NCBI RefSeq assembly: GCF_000332415.1
Contig: NZ_AOHC02000026.1
Location: forward strand, 62,001-126,000
Direction of reading: 5' to 3'
Origin: Leptospira weilii serovar Ranarum str. ICFT
Lineage (GTDB): Bacteria > Spirochaetota > Leptospiria > Leptospirales > Leptospiraceae
Length of the DNA stretch: 64,000 bases
Shown here: piece by piece, positions 1 to 21,215 of the stretch
Layout of the letters: each line of letters begins with the position of its first letter
Numbering within the stretch: position 1 is the stretch's first letter
Notes under the pieces: model-generated
Databases searched by the model: none
What the model was told of the DNA's origin: nothing
Seen by the model: only the letters and a program-made list of their open reading frames with translations
Position numbers and translations under genes: made by a program

Positions 1-2
1 CG

Positions 3-479
3 GAATGGATCCAAGAAGGAATCTCCACTTTTAGATCCGGCGATAAAAGATTGGATCTTAAAAAGGGAAAATATTCCCTCATCAACGATACGTATAACGC
101 AAATTACGAATCCATGCTTTCCTCTTTGGAAGTTGCCGATCAACTCGCGGACGGAAAGGAGTTCTACGCGGTGTTAGGCGACATGAGGGAGCTGGGAAAA
201 CATTCCCAAGAGTTTCATAAGAAACTCGGAAAAAAATGCGCCGAATTTCAAAATCTGAAAGGACTTTTTACGTTCGGAACGGACGCTTTTTGGATCCGGG
301 AAGAATTTGTGAAACGAACGATCCTTCCTCGGTTTTGTGAACATTTTGCGGGGACCGAAGAAGGACTCGCAGAACTGATTCGGAAATTTTTGCAAACGGT
401 GCCGGAAGGTTCCGTCGTTTTGGCGAAGGCTTCGCGTGGAATTCAATTGGAACGTTTCGTAAACGCTCTTTCGGTTTAA
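3..479 (+). CDS. murF: UDP-N-acetylmuramoyl-tripeptide--D-Ala-D-Ala ligase, C-terminal part
   Basis: This is the 3' end of a Mur ligase; the frame is open to the left edge, so the start lies outside the window. MurF adds D-Ala-D-Ala to the UDP-MurNAc tripeptide in the cytoplasm, the last soluble step of peptidoglycan precursor synthesis. The visible part carries the Mur-ligase motif NDTYNANYESM, followed by a C-terminal Rossmann-like domain with AVLGDMRELG and the ending VVLAKASRGIQLERF, which is typical of MurF. About 158 residues are present of the usual 450 or so. purE follows after about 50 bases on the same strand, so read-through is possible. The identification is from family motifs and is firm. 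Confidence 0.93.
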   Translation, partial: EWIQEGISTFRSGDKRLDLKKGKYSLINDTYNANYESMLSSLEVADQLADGKEFYAVLGDMRELGKHSQEFHKKLGKKCAEFQNLKGLFTFGTDAFWIREEFVKRTILPRFCEHFAGTEEGLAELIRKFLQTVPEGSVVLAKASRGIQLERFVNALSV

Positions 480-530
480 TACTTGCAAGGGTTTGAATCG
501 AAGGAAACATCTTTTAGCAGGAGAAAAATC

Positions 531-1015
531 TTGAGCGCAAAAGTTGCAATCATCATGGGAAGTCATTCCGACTGGGAAACGATGAAAGAAGCCGAATCCA
601 TCTTGAAAGAACTCGGCGTATCGGTGCACAAAGAAATCGTCTCCGCGCATAGATCGCCGGAGCTTATGTTGGAATTTTCTAAATCGGCGAAACAAAACGG
701 TTATTCCGTCATCATCGCGGGAGCCGGAGGAGCCGCTCATCTCCCCGGGATGGTCGCCTCGATGACCACTCTTCCCGTTTTAGGCGTTCCCGTTCCAAGC
801 AAAACGTTAAACGGCTTGGACAGTCTCCTGTCCATCGTTCAGATGCCCGGCGGAGTTCCCGTCGGAACTCTTGCGATCGGAACCGCGGGTGCAAAAAACG
901 CCGGCCTCCTCGCGGCGAGAATTCTTTCCCTTCAGGATTCTAAACTTTCCGAAAAACTAGAACAATATCGAAATCAAATTCGAGAGGAAGCTCTTTCCAA
1001 AAACAAGGATCTTTT

Positions 1016-1019
<4 letters not shown>
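531..1019 (+). CDS. purE: N5-carboxyaminoimidazole ribonucleotide mutase
   Basis: Class I PurE moves the carboxyl group of N5-CAIR to give CAIR in purine synthesis, working with PurK. The 162-residue protein begins [17 protein letters not shown] and has SAHRSPELM and [15 protein letters not shown], the nucleotide and CO2-shuttle motifs of the family. I chose the TTG at 531 because a GGAG sequence lies just upstream at about 520-523 and the protein then begins at the conserved first strand; an upstream TTG at 483 would add a non-conserved tail. The purK start overlaps its stop by four bases, which indicates translational coupling. Confidence 0.95.
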
Positions 1020-2146
<1,127 letters not shown>

Positions 2147-2390
2147 ATTTTCAAACAAACGACCGGAGAGGATCGTCGACATTAAAAATCAATTCTTAAA
2201 GTGGAGTCGATTTTTAACTATAATTTTAGAATATTCTGTTTTTCTTATGCACCATTCCGAAAAAGGATTCCGGCGCGAAGAGGCTTGACTAAACTCAACC
2301 TCGCTTCCTGCCGAATGATCCATAGTGAATGGCACCTATTGCAATGAATCGTTCTCAGAAGTAAGTGAAACGCTCTCTAAGGGTCGCGTT

Positions 2391-3701
<1,311 letters not shown>

Positions 3702-3749
3702 ATTGAGAACCAGAATTCAGACGTTTCCGCGCTGAGAAAGAAAAATAAA

Positions 3750-6701
<2,952 letters not shown>

Positions 6702-6771
6702 AGTCTTCTCTCCATTCTTAATAAATTAGACGACATAAACAGATAAAATAACAGGATAATTCACTAAACAG

Positions 6772-6809
<38 letters not shown>

Positions 6810-6934
6810 CCAAAACCATTCTTTTTTTAAAAATCATAAATTTTAGGCTGAGAATCTTTTGAATTTAAAATCCCCGGTTTTTCTCCGTTTCTGTTCCTTA
6901 TAGTAACGATTCCCCCGGACAAAAAGTTTGAGTT

Positions 6935-9936
<3,002 letters not shown>

Positions 9937-9938
9937 TT

Positions 9939-9956
9939 TTTTTGAATATTCAAAAA
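9939..9956. terminator. AT-rich palindrome between convergent genes
   Basis: TTTTTGAATATTCAAAAA is an exact palindrome three bases after the stop of the gene at 8143 and faces the minus-strand pssA end. It could be a weak bidirectional terminator, but the stem has few G-C pairs, so a protein site is equally possible. Confidence 0.3.
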
Positions 9957-10128
9957 TTATAGTTTTTTCTTTATAGGACGTTTTCCGCTGAAAAACCGAG
10001 CGACTTTGTTTTTCAAAGACGAACCAGGACTCGAATCCCGTCTTTTAGGGTTTTTTCAATCCGGTTTTATTCGAAATTCCCGCCGCGATTCCTTCTTTTA
10101 GGGTTCGATCCCCTCTTTTTCGGAAATT

Positions 10129-11908
<1,780 letters not shown>

Positions 11909-11910
11909 AT

Positions 11911-13579
<1,669 letters not shown>

Positions 13580-13617
13580 TCTGTCCGAAGTTTCAGGCGA
13601 GTTTCTTCCTCTGTCAA

Positions 13618-14229
13618 TCAGTAAATTCGATACAAACCGATCAACTTTCCCATCACAGTCGCTTTCTTAGTTTTGATCGGTTTGTATTTCGGGTTTCTCG
13701 CTTCAAGACGAATCTGATCCTGCTCTTTGTAATATACTTTCAAAGTCGCTTCGTCTTCGATGAGAGCGACTACGATCTCTCCGTTCCGAGCGATGTCTCT
13801 CTTTTCGATGATCGCAATGTCTCCGTCGTTGATCCCGACTTCGATCATGGAATCTCCCTGAACACGAAGGGCATACATGGGAACGTTCCCCTTTGCCATC
13901 TCGTCCGGAACCGGAATGTACGATTCGATATTTTCCTCGGCAAAGATCGGAAGACCGGCCGCTACCCTTCCTATGACCGGAATACTCGTAGCCTGAACGG
14001 GAAGAGATTCCATCGGGCTCTGACGAATGAGTTCTATGGCCCTGGATTGATTTTTAGCGGTTTTGAGATAACCCTTTTTTTCAATCGCTTTGAGATGATC
14101 GTAGGCGCCTTTCGCGGTAATTCCGAACTCGTCTCCGATTTCTCGAATTGTAGGAGGGAAACCGCGTTCCTTGATGATGGCGGCTATAAACGTAAGGACA
14201 GCCTGTTGCTTGTCTGTCAGGTCTTTCAT
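13618..14229 (-). CDS. lexA: SOS repressor LexA
   Basis: LexA represses DNA-damage genes and cleaves itself when RecA is activated. The N-terminal winged helix (LTDKQQAVLTFIAAIIKERGFPPTIREIGDEFGI, in pieces) is typical. The cleavage site is the Ala-Gly in GRVAAGLPIF, the catalytic serine is in QGDSMIEVGI, and the catalytic lysine is in EDEATLKVYY. I place the start at the ATG at 14229 (MKDLTDKQQ, 203 residues); a TTG three codons upstream would read MFSMKD. No strong ribosome site is visible. The inverted repeat directly before the ATG is a plausible autoregulatory operator. Confidence 0.95.
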   Translation of the reverse strand: MKDLTDKQQAVLTFIAAIIKERGFPPTIREIGDEFGITAKGAYDHLKAIEKKGYLKTAKNQSRAIELIRQSPMESLPVQATSIPVIGRVAAGLPIFAEENIESYIPVPDEMAKGNVPMYALRVQGDSMIEVGINDGDIAIIEKRDIARNGEIVVALIEDEATLKVYYKEQDQIRLEARNPKYKPIKTKKATVMGKLIGLYRIY

Positions 14230-14281
<52 letters not shown>

Positions 14282-14289
14282 AGGAGTTT

Positions 14290-14363
14290 TGCAAACGCGG
14301 CCCGGGCGCTTGAGCAAACCCAAAGTGGATTTCGCCCGGATTTTCTTAAGCCGAACTCGCGTT
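14290..14363 (+). mobile_element. Partial copy of the MITE-like palindromic repeat (right half)
   Basis: The sequence contains GCGGCCCGGGCG, then TTCGCCCGGATTTTCTTA and GCCGAACTCGCGTT, matching the right halves of the copies at 20981, 35227 and 43937. The left end is absent. The last bases supply the TAA stop of the TonB-dependent receptor gene. Confidence 0.6.
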
Positions 14364-16425
14364 AAAATAAGGCTCGGACGGAAAGACGAATCGATCGCGG
14401 AGAAGCAGGTCGAGTGTGAATATCGTTGGTTCCTCCTTGGTCCGGAGCCTCCGCTTCGGATTTTAATCGGGAAGCGTAATAATAATCTATATCGCTCACT
14501 CTTGCATTTTGAATATTCAATATTTCGAATGTTATACTCCATACTTCGTCGAACTTTTTTCCGACTTGCAGATTGAATAGGGCGGTTGGAGAGGACCTCA
14601 CGCTATTGTCTTCTATCAAAGCCCGAGGTCCGAAGTATCTGCCTCGGACCGAACCGAAAAAACCGTTTGTTTCCTTAATTGTGATTCCACCCGAGTAAAC
14701 GTGTTCGATGGAGCCCGGGATGAAGTTCCCGGTTTTTTCGTCCCCCCTGAATCTGGATCTTGAAATCGATACGTCCGCGTCCAAGATCAGATTTTCAATC
14801 GGTTCGAAACGATTGGACCATTCCAGTCCTCTTCTTGTACTGGATCGGCTCGCTGCGGTTGTAGCTGCGTCTCCTTCGAATACGAGCTCGGAATCCAAAT
14901 CCAACTGCCATAAACTCAATGCGGTTTTCCAACGTTCTAACAGTACGTTTCTGACTCCGAATTCTCCTCCGCGAGACATTACGATCGGTGTGAAAGAATG
15001 TTTGTTTTCCGTAAGTCCTCTTGCGTCGTTCGTATGAAATCCTCTGCCTGCGTTTAAGTAAAGTTCCGTATTCAACCAAGGCCCGAAAATCATTCCCGCT
15101 TTTGGATTTGCGATCGAAGCGCGTTTTCGGTCGTTCTGTTCCGAATTGCGATCGTCGACGTGAAATTGAAATTGATCCGCCCTGATTCCAAGTACGGTTC
15201 TGATTTTAGAATTCCATTGAATTCTATTTTCGTAATAGACGGAAAGATTGGTTTCAATGATCCGATTCGATTGAACGGTTTCGAGTTCCGCCCTTTTTTC
15301 CGTATGATAAAGGGCGTTGTCGATAAAATCCCTTCGGACCTGAATCCCGACTGAATTTTCAAATTTGATCTCGTTCCATGCGGATCGAATTTTATAACTC
15401 GACTTGAGACCGGATACGGTTCTTTTGTCCGTTTGTTCTATCTGATCCCCTCGTTCCGGATCCTCAAGGTAATAGGTGGTGTTCGAAAAAAGGGAAAGAT
15501 CGTTATACAAACCATAGATTAGAATTTTTGCATGCGAATTTTTATCCGTATGATTGGCCTCTCCCGAAAAAGAAACCCGATTCGTAGAGCCTCCGTCTGT
15601 CGGATCGATCGTATCGAATCTTCCGATTCTTTCTTTCTCCGGTTCCAACCAAGACATCCCTGTTTCGATCGCTCTTTTCGGAATCTGATGAGTCGTATGC
15701 CAATTCCCTCTATAACCCATTGCTAATAAACGATATCCGTTTTGTTCGTCTCCGCCGCCGTAACTCAACACTCCGTTTACTTTTTTATAATCTTCTTTAA
15801 CGGTCCAAGGTCCGTCGGAATGCGCGCCTTCGAATGCGTAGAGTAAATTTCCGGTACCGATCGAATGCGACTTTGCGACGACCGTCCTTCCGTAACCGAA
15901 AGTTCCTCCTTCTAAGGAAGCGATTCCTTTTTTGAGAGAACGAAAATAAGACACATTCATGGAACCCGCGGAAGAGAAGTTCCCTTCCTCCGCCGAATAA
16001 ACTCCCTTTTTAAATTTGATCTCTTCTATAAGTTCCGGGATGAGAAAGCCGATATCGGAATAACCCTGACCGTGTCCGTGAGAAGGATTGTTAACCGGAA
16101 TTCCGTTTACGTTGGAAGCGAAATCGGTTCCGTGATCCAAGTTAAAACCGCGCAGAAAATATTGATTTGCTTTGCCGGATCCGCTGTGTTGAGTGGCGAT
16201 CATTCCGGGAACAAATTCCGCAATCTCTCCCGTTCTTGAAATCGGTCTGGACCGAATCTGTTCGGATCGAACGGCGCCTTCGCTGGCTGCACTTGCGGTC
16301 GTAAAATCCGCCCTTCCCGTTACGACGATTTCTTTCTTTTTCGTTTCTTCTTTGTCTTGATGCCGTTCTTGCGCCCCAATCGAATTCAATATTCCTAATA
16401 TTAAAAACCCGATCCAAATCCACAT
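14362..16425 (-). CDS. TonB-dependent outer-membrane receptor
   Basis: The protein is a 687-residue outer-membrane receptor for a TonB-energised substrate. The start at 16425 gives a signal peptide (MWIWIGFLILGILNSIGAQ); longer reading frames only add unrelated sequence overlapping the upstream gene. The plug domain has KKKEIVVTGRAD, ISRTGEIAEFVPGMIATQHSGSGKANQYFLRGFN (in pieces) and NGIPVNNPSHGHGQGYSDIGF. A beta barrel follows with frequent aromatic girdles, and the chain ends RLSVRALF with a terminal phenylalanine. It is the last gene of the DUF3604-isomerase-HupE operon. The HGHGQGYSD stretch and the HupE neighbour hint at a metal substrate, but that is inference. Confidence 0.92.
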   Translation of the reverse strand: MWIWIGFLILGILNSIGAQERHQDKEETKKKEIVVTGRADFTTASAASEGAVRSEQIRSRPISRTGEIAEFVPGMIATQHSGSGKANQYFLRGFNLDHGTDFASNVNGIPVNNPSHGHGQGYSDIGFLIPELIEEIKFKKGVYSAEEGNFSSAGSMNVSYFRSLKKGIASLEGGTFGYGRTVVAKSHSIGTGNLLYAFEGAHSDGPWTVKEDYKKVNGVLSYGGGDEQNGYRLLAMGYRGNWHTTHQIPKRAIETGMSWLEPEKERIGRFDTIDPTDGGSTNRVSFSGEANHTDKNSHAKILIYGLYNDLSLFSNTTYYLEDPERGDQIEQTDKRTVSGLKSSYKIRSAWNEIKFENSVGIQVRRDFIDNALYHTEKRAELETVQSNRIIETNLSVYYENRIQWNSKIRTVLGIRADQFQFHVDDRNSEQNDRKRASIANPKAGMIFGPWLNTELYLNAGRGFHTNDARGLTENKHSFTPIVMSRGGEFGVRNVLLERWKTALSLWQLDLDSELVFEGDAATTAASRSSTRRGLEWSNRFEPIENLILDADVSISRSRFRGDEKTGNFIPGSIEHVYSGGITIKETNGFFGSVRGRYFGPRALIEDNSVRSSPTALFNLQVGKKFDEVWSITFEILNIQNARVSDIDYYYASRLKSEAEAPDQGGTNDIHTRPASPRSIRLSVRALF

Positions 16426-16448
16426 TAAGTTTCGAAATTCATTCCGGA

Positions 16449-17672
16449 TCAATCGATTTGAAAGCTGCGTCGTATAAACCAATACGTTCCTAACGTCGCG
16501 AGCAGGAATAATAGAAATAAGGGGACGATCTCTCGAAATTCGGGTTTTATCTTGGGAAACAACCGCCGATTTACGCACCAAACGATCGAAAGCGCGAAAC
16601 CGACCAAAATCATTTGACCGATTTCCACTCCCAAATTGAAGCCGAAAAGCGGGGCCAATAAACGATCCCGATCCAGTCCGGTTTCCAGTAAAAATCCGGC
16701 AAAACCGAAACCGTGAATCATACCGAAGGCAAGAGTTGTGATTCCCGAATACAAACCTCTCGATTTCAAATCGGTCACATACGGATTGAGAAATAGATAA
16801 CACGCCGCAAAAAGGGACATACCGAAATACGCAAACAATACGTGACCTTCAAGGATCCGAACCCGCCAAGCGAGTAATCCGACGATCCAAGGAACGGACG
16901 CGATCAGGATTGAAATTCGATTGCGATGTTTTTCTCCGACTAACACCGATTCTGCGGCTACGATCAGTATGGTAAGGCCGATGAAAGCTTCGATTCCGGC
17001 AATATCCGGTTTGATTCTTCCCAACACCGCGATCGAAAGAGTGAAACTATGACCGAGGGTAAAACCGGTGATGGAAACCAAAACCTCCTTCCAATGTTTA
17101 CTCGCCAATAGGATCGCCAGTAAAAAGACGATATGATCGATTCCGGTGCCGATATGTTCGATTCCCGCGGTTACGAACGGAAAAAATCCGGAAATTTTAG
17201 AAGCCGCTTTGTTTTGAAAATTCCATTCGGTTCTTTTGGATTGAAATAAATTTTCGACCAAGTTTCCATCCTCCAAACTCAAACGAGAATAATGAAGATG
17301 AGAAGGAGCGTATTCGAATAACCCCGTATAAATCATAAAATCCGGAGAGGAATTTTCGCACCGGAAAACGATCTCCAATTTCAGAAATGCGGAATTGGAT
17401 CTAAGAGAACGAGGAGGATCGGAAAGCGAACAATCCTTGTCTCCCGAACGAACGAAAACGTGGGATCGAATATAGGAAGCGAAATGATCGGATAAATCGC
17501 CCGTTTCTCCGTCCGTGAACGGAATACGAGTCGCTTCCCTTGCGGGAATCGTTATAACCCCGCCGAGGGTATTGGCCGCGACCTTCCAAACGGAAAAGGA
17601 TTCGCTTCTATTGTGGGAAAAAAGTTCATTCGAAAAAAGGAATATTATAAGGATATAAATTAACCGTTTCAT
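16449..17672 (-). CDS. HupE/UreJ family membrane protein
   Basis: The 407-residue protein has a signal-like start (LIYILIIFLFSNELFS), a periplasmic part of about 150 residues, and then six or seven membrane helices. Family motifs are visible: HIGTGIDHIVFLLAILLAS, GFTLGHSFTLSIA and FGMIHGFGFAGFLLETG, with conserved histidines in the membrane segments that could bind metal. HupE and UreJ relatives move nickel or cobalt, but this long form often sits beside DUF3604 and isomerase genes and its substrate is not established. It overlaps the isomerase gene by four bases, and the receptor starts 23 bases after it. Confidence 0.85.
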   Translation of the reverse strand: MKRLIYILIIFLFSNELFSHNRSESFSVWKVAANTLGGVITIPAREATRIPFTDGETGDLSDHFASYIRSHVFVRSGDKDCSLSDPPRSLRSNSAFLKLEIVFRCENSSPDFMIYTGLFEYAPSHLHYSRLSLEDGNLVENLFQSKRTEWNFQNKAASKISGFFPFVTAGIEHIGTGIDHIVFLLAILLASKHWKEVLVSITGFTLGHSFTLSIAVLGRIKPDIAGIEAFIGLTILIVAAESVLVGEKHRNRISILIASVPWIVGLLAWRVRILEGHVLFAYFGMSLFAACYLFLNPYVTDLKSRGLYSGITTLAFGMIHGFGFAGFLLETGLDRDRLLAPLFGFNLGVEIGQMILVGFALSIVWCVNRRLFPKIKPEFREIVPLFLLFLLATLGTYWFIRRSFQID

Positions 17673-18520
17673 CCTCGTCCTTCCTCGGAAATCGGCAAAT
17701 TTCTTTCGATTTTGGATTTTGTTTTCAATCGATCCAAATATTCCCTAAGCGCCCGATCCCCGTTCTCTTGTAAAAAAGACGCTTCGACTTCTTCTCTTAC
17801 GGAATCGAAATCGGGAATTTGACCCGGTTGTCGAGCGAGTACTTTGACGATTAAGAATTTTTCTCCGAACCTTATCGGATCGGATACTTCTCCCGATTTT
17901 AAATCCTTTAAGGCTCCAACTAAGTCCGGACCCAGATAGTCTAGAAGTTTACGCAAGGGTAATAAGGAATTCGGAATATCCGACACGTTAGGCGCTTCCG
18001 TTTTCCCGGTTTCTTTCAATTGTTTTGAAATTTGACGGGCGGATTCCTCGTTTGATTGTTCGTACACAACTATTTTATAACGGGAGGTTTTTAGAAATTT
18101 TTCCCGATTGGATAGAAAATAAGTCCTCAGTTCGGCAACGTTCGGTTTTTCGGAAACGTTTTCGGAAAGTACGGATTGAATGACCGTTCTAACGATCGAA
18201 CCTCGGATCGAACGATCCCTTTGCGCAAAACCCAATTCCAATCCTCTTTGCACCAATAATTCCTCTTCGATCAATCTTTCCAGTATTCCGGCTCTCACTT
18301 CCTCCGTAATCGGATTTTTACTGTCGGAAGCATAACCGGATAAAACGCGAAAATATTCATCTTTGCTAATATATGTTCCGTTCACTTCCGCGATCGTGTC
18401 GGAAAGAAAAATTTCCTTTTCGGGGAACAACAAACCGACTAACGCTAGTAAAAAACCGAAAAACGCCCCCGCTCCTAAAAAATATTTAGGCTCCAAACTG
18501 CCGGCTTTCCAAGTGAACAT
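17669..18520 (-). CDS. Membrane-anchored parvulin-type peptidyl-prolyl isomerase
   Basis: The 283-residue protein has one N-terminal membrane segment (FLGAGAFFGFLLALVGLLF), then a SurA/PpiD-like helical chaperone region (VNGTYISKDEYFRVLSGYA, LERLIEEELLVQRGLELGF) and a divergent PpiC-like domain near residues 155-230 (VYEQSNEESARQISKQL, LKSGEVSDPIRFGEKFLIVKV). It probably helps fold exported proteins, perhaps those of its own operon. It begins one base after the DUF3604 gene ends and overlaps HupE by four bases. The isomerase domain is weak, so catalysis is uncertain. Confidence 0.8.
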   Translation of the reverse strand: MFTWKAGSLEPKYFLGAGAFFGFLLALVGLLFPEKEIFLSDTIAEVNGTYISKDEYFRVLSGYASDSKNPITEEVRAGILERLIEEELLVQRGLELGFAQRDRSIRGSIVRTVIQSVLSENVSEKPNVAELRTYFLSNREKFLKTSRYKIVVYEQSNEESARQISKQLKETGKTEAPNVSDIPNSLLPLRKLLDYLGPDLVGALKDLKSGEVSDPIRFGEKFLIVKVLARQPGQIPDFDSVREEVEASFLQENGDRALREYLDRLKTKSKIERNLPISEEGRG

Positions 18521-18521
18521 C

Positions 18522-20735
18522 TTATTTTTGTTTCGACGCGATCAAATAGATGGGAGAAGACCAAGCCCTCTCTTCCACATTCGCCAAACAGTCGTCATTC
18601 GGATCGGTGCGATAGTCTCCGTAACAAGGTTTTACTTTGATACAACGTCCTTGATCGTCGTATTCGCATCGGAGTTGTCCTCCGTTGATCGCGGGGGACT
18701 TTTCTTCGATCGCTCTTACGTAATAAACGGCGTCTCTTCCCAAATCGGCATAACTCGTGTCTTGAAATTCCGCCTCACAACCGGAGGGATCCGATTTACA
18801 AGGTAAGGTCTTCCAAGGATCTTGAATCAACTTCGCGACGGGTTCGTTCGGAGAAATTTGAGGAAGAATACGAACCACTTCTATTCTTACGATCTTTTTT
18901 CTTTCGGAAGAAGGATGATAACATTCCCCCTTACAAAGTCTTTGCAGACGTTCGGCTCCGATTCCGGAGATGCCGCTATCGGGACAACCCGGTTTCTGTT
19001 TGAACGCTCCGACCGCGCGAACTTTGAAAGTGGGATTTTTGGATAAACGAACCTCCGAACCCATCGAAGCGACGGTTTCCGATTTTTTACCCGAATCGTT
19101 TTTTAAATCGAACCAAAGTAGAATTCTATCTCCCGATGTTGCGTAGACTTCTTTTCGATTCAAAGAATCCCAGATGGAATCCCTGTCTCTACCGTTGGAA
19201 TGTACGGCGACGAGTCCTCCCGTGAGAAAAAAAGAAGCCTGTCTTTCGTTATCCATGATTTCGAAAGGAGTCAAACCCTTCGGACTAAAAGGTTTGGAAT
19301 AGGCGACCGGTTTCTTTCTGTTTTTCGCGGGTTCCATCATTCCGAACGCGTTCGGTTTTTCAGGCCCCGCCGTTTCGGTCAGGGATTTTCTCCAGTATTC
19401 CTTATAACCGTTGCCCGCCCTCGCGGTGTGGGAATCGCTCGAACCGATAAAACCGAAACGAAAGTTTCTAGGTTTATGAGGATTATCAAAATTAGTAATT
19501 GCTAATGCATATTGAACGGAATTACCGGGCCTGTGATTGAAAGCGGGTAAAAAACAATCGGGGCATTGTCCCGAATTTCCCCAATCATCCAAGTCGGCTC
19601 CCGGTACGGTTGCAAAACCGGAAACGCCGGCGACCGCGTGATTTTCTCTGGCCTGTGCGGCTCTTAACTCGCATTCTCTCGGAGATTCACCTTCCTTAAA
19701 ACATCTTTTTCGGATGATTTCTCCCGCTCTCCAACAGGAAGGTTCATAACCGAAGTGAGGTTCGTTACAAACCGGTTTTCCGTTTGGATCAAAACCGACT
19801 TCCTGCCAAGGGCGGTATTCTTCCGCGTTACCGTGACCGGAATAGATTTCGACTAACTTTTGCAGGTCTTCGTTATGATCTTTTCCTTTTAATTGTTTAT
19901 CGAACGTGATTCCGGGAGGAGTATAAAACCCCCAAACGGTTCCGTGTGGAATCACCAAAGAAGGTATATTCCATTGTTGTAATTTTTCAAAAAGTTCGGA
20001 AGGAGTCGCCGCCCATTCCGTACAATCCTTCGGCAATTCCTTTACGGGAACTCCGGACGGACAATGTTTGTAAGAAAGACGATCGGTTACAAAATCCGCA
20101 AAATCGTAATAGGCTTGTCTATTTCCTCCGGGAGCTATGATTTTTAAAACGTTTCTCATAATAAACGGAGGGCCCGAAAAAAGATCCGTATACGGACCGG
20201 ACGCGGCGATCGGCCTTGCGGGAACCTTGTCTTCTTCTGTGTCTTTCAGGATTACGTTTCTATGTCCGTAGTGATCCTGTACGGTGGTTCCCATCTGAGT
20301 CCATTCCCAACCTAAGAAGGAAACCAAATCCGGATTTTTAGGATCCCCCGCGCTTGCATTACACCGGCGGATCAGATCTTTTTCTTCCTGCCATTGTTTC
20401 GGAGTTAAACCTTCCGCGTGATCGTTGATGGACCAAAAATCCAAAGAAGAACAATACCTTGCAAAGTCGCAGGCGTCCTTGGGCGGATGGGCTCCTTCTC
20501 CGTTGAGCATCGGTAAACTGATCGCATACGCATCCATGGAATACGTGGTATGTACGTGTAAGTCGCCGAATAAGATTTGTTTTTCCCGAGACGATTTTTC
20601 AGCCGAATCCGCTCGTATTGCAGAATCCACTTTAGGATGGGAAGGCGCTCCGATCCAACCTTCCTTCCAAGCATTGATCGCAAAAACAAACGCGATCCCG
20701 ACAAAAGTAACTGACTTCAGGAAATTTTTCCTCAT
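18522..20735 (-). CDS. DUF3604 domain-containing protein
   Basis: The protein has 737 residues. An N-terminal hydrophobic segment (SVTFVGIAFVFAINAW) suggests export. The PHP-like start of the family is evident in LFGDLHVHTTYSMDAY and FWSINDHAEGLTPKQW, with further metal-ligand histidines in DHYGHRNVI, VIPHGTVWGF and GFIGSSDSHTARAGNGY. The C-terminus has a beta domain with several cysteine pairs (CPDSGISGIGAERLQRLCKG, split). DUF3604 proteins resemble metal-dependent phosphoesterases, but no substrate is known. It is the first gene of an operon ending with a TonB receptor. A MITE-like element lies upstream. Confidence 0.88.
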   Translation of the reverse strand: MRKNFLKSVTFVGIAFVFAINAWKEGWIGAPSHPKVDSAIRADSAEKSSREKQILFGDLHVHTTYSMDAYAISLPMLNGEGAHPPKDACDFARYCSSLDFWSINDHAEGLTPKQWQEEKDLIRRCNASAGDPKNPDLVSFLGWEWTQMGTTVQDHYGHRNVILKDTEEDKVPARPIAASGPYTDLFSGPPFIMRNVLKIIAPGGNRQAYYDFADFVTDRLSYKHCPSGVPVKELPKDCTEWAATPSELFEKLQQWNIPSLVIPHGTVWGFYTPPGITFDKQLKGKDHNEDLQKLVEIYSGHGNAEEYRPWQEVGFDPNGKPVCNEPHFGYEPSCWRAGEIIRKRCFKEGESPRECELRAAQARENHAVAGVSGFATVPGADLDDWGNSGQCPDCFLPAFNHRPGNSVQYALAITNFDNPHKPRNFRFGFIGSSDSHTARAGNGYKEYWRKSLTETAGPEKPNAFGMMEPAKNRKKPVAYSKPFSPKGLTPFEIMDNERQASFFLTGGLVAVHSNGRDRDSIWDSLNRKEVYATSGDRILLWFDLKNDSGKKSETVASMGSEVRLSKNPTFKVRAVGAFKQKPGCPDSGISGIGAERLQRLCKGECYHPSSERKKIVRIEVVRILPQISPNEPVAKLIQDPWKTLPCKSDPSGCEAEFQDTSYADLGRDAVYYVRAIEEKSPAINGGQLRCEYDDQGRCIKVKPCYGDYRTDPNDDCLANVEERAWSSPIYLIASKQK

Positions 20736-20980
20736 TCGATTCTCCGTTTCTAATCTCGCCTACAACTTTCCTCCGACGGAAAGAACCGTTCCCAGCGAGA
20801 AATCAGGGACATTCTGAGAACGCAGAGGACAAAATGCAATCAATTTCCATTATAGCATACAAAAATAATCAAATATAAGAAATATAGGTTGATTTGCAGA
20901 AGCACTTTCTGTTTATGCTTATTCATTGTTTGTTATAGCAGATAAAAAGCTGCTCTAATTGAGATTAAATCTCTCTGAAA
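20736..20980. other. Divergent promoter region, no gene seen
   Basis: With the repeat at 20981 this forms a 480-base gap between the divergent DUF3604 and FadL-like genes. It is AT-rich and must hold the promoter of the minus-strand operon. I see no open frame with a ribosome site and no clear regulator box. A short hairpin AGCAG ... CTGCT lies near 20937-20954. Confidence 0.4.
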
Positions 20981-21172
<192 letters not shown>

Positions 21173-21215
21173 AAAAAGCATATGATCCGACAAAGGGCTA
21201 GTTCCAAGGAGATCC

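Noticed and set aside
10096..10115. A T-arm-like sequence (GGGTTCGATCCCC)
   Set aside because: No matching acceptor stem, anticodon arm or D arm is found around it, so it is not a tRNA gene.
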